From CAVZTA01 sp963778025 (GTDB lineage: Bacteria; Chloroflexota; Limnocylindria; Limnocylindrales; CSP1-4), in contig CAVZTA010000009.1 of NCBI GenBank assembly GCA_963778025.1, positions 62,001 through 126,000 on the forward strand: 64,000 bases of DNA. Direction: 5' to 3'. The position numbers and the translations under genes were made by a program. Positions 47,371 to 53,820 of the stretch are shown piece after piece. Positions within the stretch are counted from its first letter, which is position 1. The number at the start of each line of letters is the position of its first letter. The notes under the pieces are model-generated. The model was given only the letters and a program-made list of their open reading frames with translations, did no database searches and was not told where the DNA came from.

Positions 47371-47517
47371 ATGACAACCACATGGCCGGCGACCGGGTCG
47401 CCGGCCATTTCTGGGTGGCTCGAAACGAGGAGGTTTCGCGATGACGACCACGTGGCCGGCGACCAGGTCGCCGGCGGTTTCCGTTTCGCCACGAAACGAT
47501 GAGGGTTCCGCGATGAC
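47371..47517 (+). repeat. Tandem duplication of the phaB leader: start, GC hairpin, ribosome site
   Basis: Two 40-nt units (47371-47410 and 47441-47480) are 35/40 identical. Each begins ATGACRACCAC and contains a near-perfect GC palindrome (23 nt at 47384-47406; 21 nt at 47455-47475). Each is followed by CGAAAC...GAGG...TTYCGCG and an ATG. In the first copy CGAAAC-GAGGAG-GTTTCG (47421-47438) places the ribosome-binding site in a hairpin loop. The period is ~71 nt. Confidence 0.75.
47384..47406 (+). terminator. Perfect GC hairpin after the phasin gene (possible partial terminator)
   Basis: GGCCGGCGACC and GGTCGCCGGCC form an 11-bp perfect stem around one base, followed by ATTTCTGGG. It could reduce read-through from phasin into phaB/phaA. 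A second copy lies at 47455-47475. Confidence 0.45.
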
Positions 47518-48256
47518 CGACCTGAGAGGGAAGGCCTGCCTCGTCACCGGCGGATCGCGCGGCATCGGCCGGGCGATCGCGCTCGAGCTCGGACGCTGCG
47601 GCGCATCCGTTGCCGTCGGCTTCGTCAGCAACGAGGACGCCGCCGAGCAGGTCGCCGCCGAGATCGCGACCAACGGCGGCACGGCGTTCGCGTTTGGTTG
47701 CGACGTCCAGGACGCGGAGGCCGTCGAGAAAGCCGTCGCGAACGTGATCGAACGGTTCGGGAAGATCGATGCGCTCGTCAACAACGCCGGGATCACCCGC
47801 GACCGCTCGCTCGCCAAGATGTCGTTCGAGGAATGGGACGCCGTCATCCAGACGAACCTGACCAGCGTCTTCCAGGTGACATCCCGGGTGCTCCCGCACA
47901 TGGTCGAGGCCGGCTACGGCCGGATCGTGAACATCAGCTCGGTGATCGGCGTCCATGGCAACTTCGGCCAGGCGAACTACGCCGCGGCCAAGGCCGGGAT
48001 CATCGGCTTCACGAAGTCCGCTGCGCTCGAGCTGGCCCGCAAGGGCGTCACGGTCAACGCGATCACGCCGGGATTCATCGAGACGGAGATGATCGCGGCG
48101 ATGCCTGAGGAGGTCCGCGCCAAGATCCTCGCGAAGATCCCGATGGGCCGGTTCGGACGGCCCGAGGAGATCGCGCAGGCGGCTACGTTCCTCATCTCGA
48201 GCGGCGACTACATCACCGGGCAGGTGATCGCGATCGACGGCGGGCTGTACACCTGA
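47513..48256 (+). CDS. phaB: Acetoacetyl-CoA reductase (SDR)
   Basis: 247 residues from the ATG at 47513 (GAGGG 7 nt upstream); an in-frame ATG at 47441 with a better-spaced GAGGAG would add 24 residues. NAD(P) motif VTGGSRGIGRAIALEL, LVNNAGITRDRSL, catalytic Ser in NISSVIGVHGNFGQ and Tyr-x3-Lys in NYAAAKAGIIGFTKS are typical of PhaB/FabG. Reduces acetoacetyl-CoA to (R)-3-hydroxybutyryl-CoA for PhaC. FabG activity cannot be excluded, but the neighbours favour PhaB. Confidence 0.92.
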   Translation: MTDLRGKACLVTGGSRGIGRAIALELGRCGASVAVGFVSNEDAAEQVAAEIATNGGTAFAFGCDVQDAEAVEKAVANVIERFGKIDALVNNAGITRDRSLAKMSFEEWDAVIQTNLTSVFQVTSRVLPHMVEAGYGRIVNISSVIGVHGNFGQANYAAAKAGIIGFTKSAALELARKGVTVNAITPGFIETEMIAAMPEEVRAKILAKIPMGRFGRPEEIAQAATFLISSGDYITGQVIAIDGGLYT

Positions 48257-48311
48257 TCGCCGGTCGTCCCTGCCAGCGCGGTCCAACCGAAAGACTCCAG
48301 AGGAGACCACG

Positions 48312-49553
48312 ATGACCGACACGACTCACTCCGACCCCAATGGCCGGGTCTACCTCGTCAGCGCGACCCGGACACCCATCGGCAAGTTCGGAGGCGCGCT
48401 GGCCGATGTGCCGGCGGTCGAGCTCGGTGGCGTCGCCATCCGGGCGGCGGTCGATCGAAGCGGGCTGCCGGCCGATGTGGCGGTCGACGAGGTCCTCATG
48501 GGCCAGGTGCTCCAGGCCGGCGCCGGTCAGGCACCGGCACGTCAGGCCGCGCTCCGTGGCGGGCTGCCGGTGACGACGAGCGCGACGACCATCAATCGCG
48601 TATGCGGCTCGGCGCTCAAGGCCATCATGCTCGGGGCGGCCGAGATCCGGGCCGGTGACGCCGAGGTGGTGGTCGCGGGCGGGATGGAGAGCATGAACGG
48701 GGCGCCGTACCTCCTGCCGCGAGCACGCTTTGGCTATCGCCTTGGCGACGGGGCGCTGGTCGATGCCACGGTGCACGACGGGCTTTGGTGTGCGGTCGAA
48801 GGGTGTCACATGGGCACCCATGCCGAACGCGTGGCGATCTCCAACAAGGTCAGCCGCCAGGACCAGGACCAGTTCGCGCTGCGCAGTCACCAGCGGGCCG
48901 TTGCGGCCATCGACGAGGGCCGGTTCGAGGCCGAGATCGTGCCGGTCTCCGTCCGTGACGCGAAGGGACGCGAGACCGTCGTCGCCGTCGACGAGGGTCC
49001 CCGGCGTGACTCGACGATCGAGGCCTTGGCCCGCCTCAAGCCGGTCTTCGCTCTGCCCGACGGCGCGGATCGCGGCGACGCGACCGACGGCACGGTCACA
49101 GCGGGTAACGCACCCGGCGTCACGGATGGTGCCGCTGCCACGGTCGTCGCAAGCGAGCGGACGGTCGAGCGTTACGGGCTGAAGCCGCTTGCCAGGATCG
49201 TCGGGTATGCGCAGGCCGAGGTCGAACCCAAGTGGCTCTTCCTCGCCCCGGTGGAGGGCGTCCGCCGGCTCCTGGATCGGATCGAGCTGCCCATCGAAGC
49301 GTTCGACCTGATCGAGATCAACGAAGCGTTCGCGGCGCAGACGCTGGCCGATGGGGGCGAGCTCGGCTTCGACTGGGACAAGGTGAACGTGAACGGCGGG
49401 GCGATCGCCTTGGGTCACCCGATCGGGGCGTCGGGAGCCCGGATCGTCGCGACCCTCCTCCATGAGCTCCAGCGCCGTCAGGGCCACTACGGACTCGCGA
49501 CCCTCTGCCTGGGTGGCGGCGGATCGGTGGCGATGGCCTTCGAGCGCGTCTGA
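48312..49553 (+). CDS. phaA: Acetyl-CoA C-acetyltransferase (beta-ketothiolase)
   Basis: 413 residues. Catalytic Cys in TTINRVCGSALKAIMLGAAE, His in GHPIGASGARI and the C-terminal Cys in LCLGGGGSVAMAFER are in place, with NEAFAAQ. Condenses two acetyl-CoA to acetoacetyl-CoA, the first PHB step. AGAGGAG precedes the start; 55 nt after phaB, same transcript. Confidence 0.96.
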   Translation: MTDTTHSDPNGRVYLVSATRTPIGKFGGALADVPAVELGGVAIRAAVDRSGLPADVAVDEVLMGQVLQAGAGQAPARQAALRGGLPVTTSATTINRVCGSALKAIMLGAAEIRAGDAEVVVAGGMESMNGAPYLLPRARFGYRLGDGALVDATVHDGLWCAVEGCHMGTHAERVAISNKVSRQDQDQFALRSHQRAVAAIDEGRFEAEIVPVSVRDAKGRETVVAVDEGPRRDSTIEALARLKPVFALPDGADRGDATDGTVTAGNAPGVTDGAAATVVASERTVERYGLKPLARIVGYAQAEVEPKWLFLAPVEGVRRLLDRIELPIEAFDLIEINEAFAAQTLADGGELGFDWDKVNVNGGAIALGHPIGASGARIVATLLHELQRRQGHYGLATLCLGGGGSVAMAFERV

Positions 49554-49581
49554 GGGACGCATCCGGACGCGACCCGATGGG

Positions 49582-51300
49582 TCAGCGGCCCGGCTCGAAC
49601 GGGACGTAGTCGGGCCACCACATCGTGCGATCGACGGCGGCTTCGATCTCCGGATCCGACAGGGCCAGCCCGCGCCCGTCATCCCGGGCCTTGCGGGCCA
49701 CGGCGATCGCGATGGCTCGCGCGACGGCTCGTAGCCGGGTCACGGGCGGGTAGAGCGCACCCGCCCGCAAGCGCTCGGCCGACACGAGATCGGCCAGCTG
49801 ATGGGCGGCCACGAGGAACATGTCGTCCGTGATCTCGCGCGTCTGGGCGACGATCGCGCCCAGACCCATCCCGGGGAAGATGAAGACGTTGTTCGCCTGA
49901 CCGATGACCCGAGGGCCTGCCGGACCGTGAACCTTGCGACTCGGGCCACCCGCGGCCACGAGGGCGCGCCCTCCAGTCCAGGCGAGGATGTCTTCCGGGC
50001 GCGCCTCGGCGCAGGCGCCCGGATTCGATAGCGGCAGCACGATGGGCTCCGGGTCGTGGAGTGCCACTTCCCGGACGAGGGCCTCGGAGAAGGCGCCCGA
50101 ACATCCGGTCGCTCCGATGAGCACCGTTGACCCGGTGACATGGGCAACAGCGACCGGGTCGACCAACTCCGACGGCCGCAGCCCGGCGCCGATGAGCGGA
50201 GCGGGATCGATGGCGAACGGCCGCTGATCATCCGGCAATCCCGGGCGATCCGTATGGACCAGGCCGTGGCTGTCGAACATCACGATGGCCCCAGCGGCGG
50301 CACGTGGGTTCATGCCCTCGGCGACGAGCTCGTGTTGCAGGAGCGCGGCGATGCCGATCGACGCGCCTCCCGCGCCGAGGAGCATGAAGCGGTCGGAGGT
50401 CAGGCCCCCACGCTCTCGGCGAGCGGCGAGCAGACCGGCGAGGACGACCGCTCCGGTTCCCTGGATGTCGTCATTGAAGCTTGGCTGCCGGTGGCGGTAG
50501 CTGGCGAGGACGCGAACCGCGTTGTGGCCCTTGAAGTCCTCCCATTGGATGATCGCCGCCGGGAACACACGGGCCACCGCCTCCACGAACGCCTCGACGA
50601 CCGCATCGAAGGCCGGGCCGCGCAAGCGAGGCGCCCGATGACCGACGTAGAGAGGATCGTCCAGCAACTCGCGGCGGTCGGTCCCCACATCGAGCGAGAC
50701 GGGCAGGGTGTGCGCCGGATAGATGCCCGCCGCTGCCGTGTACAGGGCCAGCTTGCCCACCGGGATCGCCATCCCGCCCGCTCCCTGGTCGCCCAGGCCA
50801 AGGATGCGCTCGTTGTCGGTGACGACGATCAGGCGGATGTCGTCGCCGGCCGACCGAAGGATGACATCGATCCGGCCGACGTGGTCCGGGGTGATCCACA
50901 CTCCACGCGGACGCCGGATGATGTGACTGAACTGCTGACAGGCAAGACCGACGGTCGGTGTGTAGACGATCGGCAGGAATTCTTCCAGGTTCTCGACGAG
51001 GAGCCGGTAGAACAGGGTCTCGTTGCGGTCCTGGAGGGCGGCCAGTCCGATGTACCGCTCGAGCTCATCGGTCTTGCGCCGGACGTGCTCCAGTTCGAGG
51101 GCAAGCTGTTCGTCGATCGTCGCCACACCCGGTGGCAGCAGACCGTGCAGGCCAAAGGCGTCGCGCTCATCTGCCGTGAAGGCTGAGCCCTTGTTGAGAA
51201 GGGGACGCGCCATCAGTTGGTGGCCGTGACCCTGGACGACGAGTCGCGCGGGCGGACCGTCCATCACGGAAGTGGGCGCGCGGACGGCTCCGGTGTCCAC
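49582..51300 (-). CDS. NAD-dependent malic enzyme
   Basis: 572 residues, eukaryote-like long malic enzyme (SfcA/MaeA class). LLNKGSAFTADERDAFGLHG, VYTPTVGLACQQFSHI, VTDNERILGLGDQGAGGMAI, QWEDFKGHNAVRVL with DDIQGTGAVVLAG (metal ligands), and the NAD motif LLGAGGASIGIA are intact. Decarboxylates malate to pyruvate with NADH. GTG start at 51300; an ATG at 51213 just before LLNKG is an alternative. It lies 3 nt after the CBS gene on the same strand and is convergent with phaA. Confidence 0.95.
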   Translation of the reverse strand: MDTGAVRAPTSVMDGPPARLVVQGHGHQLMARPLLNKGSAFTADERDAFGLHGLLPPGVATIDEQLALELEHVRRKTDELERYIGLAALQDRNETLFYRLLVENLEEFLPIVYTPTVGLACQQFSHIIRRPRGVWITPDHVGRIDVILRSAGDDIRLIVVTDNERILGLGDQGAGGMAIPVGKLALYTAAAGIYPAHTLPVSLDVGTDRRELLDDPLYVGHRAPRLRGPAFDAVVEAFVEAVARVFPAAIIQWEDFKGHNAVRVLASYRHRQPSFNDDIQGTGAVVLAGLLAARRERGGLTSDRFMLLGAGGASIGIAALLQHELVAEGMNPRAAAGAIVMFDSHGLVHTDRPGLPDDQRPFAIDPAPLIGAGLRPSELVDPVAVAHVTGSTVLIGATGCSGAFSEALVREVALHDPEPIVLPLSNPGACAEARPEDILAWTGGRALVAAGGPSRKVHGPAGPRVIGQANNVFIFPGMGLGAIVAQTREITDDMFLVAAHQLADLVSAERLRAGALYPPVTRLRAVARAIAIAVARKARDDGRGLALSDPEIEAAVDRTMWWPDYVPFEPGR

Positions 51301-51303
51301 GTC

Positions 51304-51549
51304 CTAGCCCGTCGATCCGGACTTCGGGGAGCCGCGTTCCGACGATGAGATCCGTCGGCCGAATCGGTGCCAGGCCAGGTTCGCGTGTCCGATGACCCCG
51401 ACCAGAACGCCATCGCCATCGACGACCGGTATGCCGGTGACGTAGGTGGAGCGAAGGATCAGGTCGGCTTCCTCGAGGGTTGCGTCCAGCGATACGACGA
51501 CAGGGTTGACGGTCATCACATCCGCCGCCACCAGGTGTTCCTTGTCCAT
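51304..51549 (-). CDS. Small CBS-domain protein
   Basis: 81 residues from the ATG at 51549 (AGAGGA upstream); the open frame extends to 51930 but the extension looks less gene-like. VMTVNPVVVSLDATLEEADL and TYVTGIPVVDGDGVLVGVI form one CBS pair half with the usual D-G-x-L-V-G-V turn. CBS domains bind adenosyl ligands such as AMP/ATP. Directly upstream of malic enzyme with a 3-nt gap, so an energy-charge sensor for that step is plausible. Confidence 0.75.
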   Translation of the reverse strand: MDKEHLVAADVMTVNPVVVSLDATLEEADLILRSTYVTGIPVVDGDGVLVGVIGHANLAWHRFGRRISSSERGSPKSGSTG

Positions 51550-51946
51550 CTCCGAGTCCTCTGCCATCTCGCGATCGTCCTGCGCGATCCTCGGCGTGGA
51601 TAGGGCCAAGTGGACCCAAGCGCTGGGCCGTTCACGGCCGATCACGCGCTCCTGATGTGTGGGCCGCGCAGGAGCCGTCCGGCGCGAGGTTCCTGATGGC
51701 GCTCGCCTCGGGATGAAGGTCATGCTCGCGACGCTGTGCTCGAAGCCCGCCGCGACGAAGGCAGCCATCGCCGGCATGTTCGCGAGGATCCGGTCGGTCG
51801 CGGCCCAGAGCCGACGATCGCGAAAGAGCCGGACGGCCCGCCGATGGGTGACGTCCGCCACTCGCTCTGGCCATCTTGGTCGGCGAACCTCGCCGGATGA
51901 CCGGCCCACCTCTGGACCGGCGAGGAGCATCGCGTGGAGGAGTGAG
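51550..51946. other. Intergenic region, ~397 bp, with one hairpin
   Basis: The minus-strand frame of the CBS gene stays open to 51930 and contains AATDRILANMPAMAAFVAAGFEH, which could be an N-terminal extension but matches no family I recognise. A perfect 9-bp inverted repeat (CCTCGCCGG 51888-51896, CCGGCGAGG 51917-51925) lies 21 nt before the next gene. Confidence 0.4.
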
Positions 51947-52348
51947 ATGACCCGCGTCCTCGTGGTCCATCACGACCTTGACCTCGCCGGCCAGGAAACC
52001 GATTCACTCCGTCGCTTCGGCTATGACGTGATCGAATGCGGCGGACCGACCCGTAACCGCTGCCCGGTCCTGGCCGGACGGCCATGCGACCTGGCCGAGC
52101 GTGCAGACGTCCTCGTCTACGACGTCTGGGCGAGTGGCGACGCCGAAGGAGCGCGGACCCTGATCGAGAACATCCGAGACGTTCACTCGGACACGCCGGT
52201 CGTTCTGACCTCGCCTGGGCTCGCGCTCAGCTGGGAGGAGACCAGCGGGCGCCACGGCGTGACGATCCTCGAGGGCCAGCCGACCGGCGCGCGACTTCAT
52301 GAGGCGATCCAGGCGGCCCTCGCGCCCGCGGCAGTCACGGGAACCTGA
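51947..52348 (+). CDS. Receiver-like single-domain protein
   Basis: 133 residues starting MTRVLVVHHDLDLAGQETDS, with GGAGGAG upstream. Strand-helix alternation resembles a response-regulator receiver: acidic pocket replaced by HHD, ADVLVYDVWASGDAEG with a possible phospho-acceptor Asp, and VVLTSPGLALS near the switch strand. No output domain and no adjacent kinase. Could be a degenerate receiver; assignment is tentative. Confidence 0.55.
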   Translation: MTRVLVVHHDLDLAGQETDSLRRFGYDVIECGGPTRNRCPVLAGRPCDLAERADVLVYDVWASGDAEGARTLIENIRDVHSDTPVVLTSPGLALSWEETSGRHGVTILEGQPTGARLHEAIQAALAPAAVTGT

Positions 52349-52683
52349 CGCCGAGCCCGCCCCGCTGAAAGCGCATCCTGGCGGCGGTGTCGATCGTCGC
52401 GTTCAGTCGTGGGCCTGCGCGATCGGGCCGGGCGAGTCCCATCCCGTCCGCGGCTGATCCCTCGCCTCACCACGGCGGCAGGAGAGACGAACCTGAACCG
52501 GTGGCCGAGGGTGTTCAGGTTTCGACCGGCGCGGAGTGTCCGGTCTTCGACCGGCGTCGACAGGTAGGGAGTCTTGGGGAGGGTCCATCGGGCGTTCACC
52601 CGATGGAGGACCCGACCGCGACCGCCAGCATCGCCTGCAAGCCGTCCGGACCGGGGCGGCACGTACGTGATGGAGGTCGCCAG
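52349..52683. other. Intergenic region, 335 bp, with two inverted repeats
   Basis: No gene is supported. It contains ACCTGAAC (52491-52498)/GTTCAGGT (52513-52520), a direct repeat TTCGACCGGCG (from 52521 and 52547), and a perfect 9-bp stem TCCATCGGG (52584-52592)/CCCGATGGA (52599-52607) with a 6-nt loop, 76 nt before the DUF4242 gene. Confidence 0.5.
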
Positions 52684-52935
52684 ATGGCGAAGTTCATGGA
52701 TGTCCATTCCGGGTTCATGGGTGTGACCGCGGCCCAGCTCCGTGAGGCGCACGACCGCGACCTCGCGATCGAAGCGGGCGAGGGCGTCCACTTCGAGCGG
52801 GCGTGGATGGACCCCGAGGCCGGGAAGGTCTTCTGTCTCGCGACCGGCCCGAGCCGGGAAGCCGTGATGCGCATCCACGAGCGCGCCGGCCACCCGACTC
52901 CTGAGGTCTACGAGATCATCGTGGAGGTTGCGTGA
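52684..52935 (+). CDS. DUF4242 (SCO4226-like nickel-binding) protein
   Basis: 83 residues starting MAKFMDVHSGFMGVTAAQL, GGAGG upstream. The pattern MDVH...HDRDLAIEAGEGVHF and GKVFCLATGPSREAVMRIHERAG is that of DUF4242, whose structurally known member SCO4226 is a small ferredoxin-like nickel-binding protein. GTGA overlap with the next gene suggests they work together. Confidence 0.8.
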   Translation: MAKFMDVHSGFMGVTAAQLREAHDRDLAIEAGEGVHFERAWMDPEAGKVFCLATGPSREAVMRIHERAGHPTPEVYEIIVEVA

Positions 52936-53492
52936 TGTCCCGAGATCCCCGACAGGCCGGCCGTGCCCGGACGGTCGTCGTCCTCGTGGTGGCGCTGGGC
53001 GCCCTGGCGGTCATGGCCGCCGCGCCGCTCGTCCTCGCGAAGGACAGCTCCGCGGTCGCCGCGGCGAAGGCCGCGACGGTCCGCTTCCACAGCCTCAAGC
53101 AGGCCGAGAAGGCGGGCTACGGACCGTTCTACATCTGCACCGACAACGAGGCGCTCGATGCGGCGATGGGCCAGCACTACGCCGACGGGTCCCGCATCGA
53201 CGATCAGGTCCTCGACGTGACGAACCCCGAGGTCATCGTCTACGAGCCGAAGAACAACGGCTACGACCTCGTCGGCCTCGAGTACGTCCAGCTCGCCGCG
53301 AGCTGGGACGCGGACCACGACTCGCCGCCGCAGCTGTTCGGCCGGACGCTCGCGAAGATCCCGGCCGGCAACCGCTACGGACTGCCCGAGTTCTACGAGA
53401 TCCACGCCTGGCTCTATCGGTCGAACCCGCGGGGGATGTTCGACGACTGGAACCCGAACGTGTCCTGCAAGGGGAACGGCGACCCCGCCTGA
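52932..53492 (+). CDS. Secreted protein of unknown function
   Basis: 186 residues (GTG 52932 or ATG 52935). A signal peptide (TVVVLVVALGALAVMAAAP) precedes ~150 soluble residues. Conserved-looking features are CTDNEALDAAMGQHYADG, VIVYEPKNNGYDLVGLEYVQ, PQLFGRTL and FYEIHAWLYRSNPRGMFDDW ending NVSC. I have seen similar uncharacterised secreted proteins in soil bacteria but cannot name a family. Two Cys could form a disulphide; His/Asp/Glu residues could bind metal. Confidence 0.7.
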   Translation: MMSRDPRQAGRARTVVVLVVALGALAVMAAAPLVLAKDSSAVAAAKAATVRFHSLKQAEKAGYGPFYICTDNEALDAAMGQHYADGSRIDDQVLDVTNPEVIVYEPKNNGYDLVGLEYVQLAASWDADHDSPPQLFGRTLAKIPAGNRYGLPEFYEIHAWLYRSNPRGMFDDWNPNVSCKGNGDPA

Positions 53493-53820
53493 TCCCCTCT
53501 GCCTCCCAGAACGGTCGCCCGGCACGGTCCGCCGGGCGGCCGTTCGTTCATGTCCGCGCGCCGCCCGATCCGGCCCGAGCGCTGCCCGCGACCGATGCGA
53601 GCGATATCCCGGCGCATAGCGGTACGACCGATCCGGCTCGCCATGCACCGAGTGCACGCTACGACCGACGGGAGCTCCGCAAGGCGCCCCGACGCGGCCA
53701 GGAACACCGCTCCGTCGTCGATCCGTGCACCCGGTGCGCCGGATGGCGTGGGTACCGCTCTCCTTCGTCGCAGCGTGCATCCCGTGCACGCGGGGCCTCA
53801 CGGAACGCCGCAACGGCGGC
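53493..53820. other. Intergenic region, 328 bp, between convergent genes
   Basis: Begins with the terminator hairpin listed next. It then holds three imperfect palindromes of the form TGCAY-N3-GTGCR at 53644-53656, 53726-53738 and 53776-53788. No gene supported. Confidence 0.5.
53509..53545 (+). terminator. Intrinsic-type hairpin after the secreted-protein gene
   Basis: GAACGGTCGCCCGGC (53509-53523) pairs with GCCGGGCGGCCGTTC (53531-53545) over 15 bp with one G-U wobble and a 7-nt loop, followed by GTTCATGT. Starts 17 nt after the stop codon. Confidence 0.65.

Noticed and set aside
47371..47480. CRISPR array or tandem-repeat array
   Set aside because: Only two diverged units, each containing a start codon and ribosome site; no spacers or cas genes.
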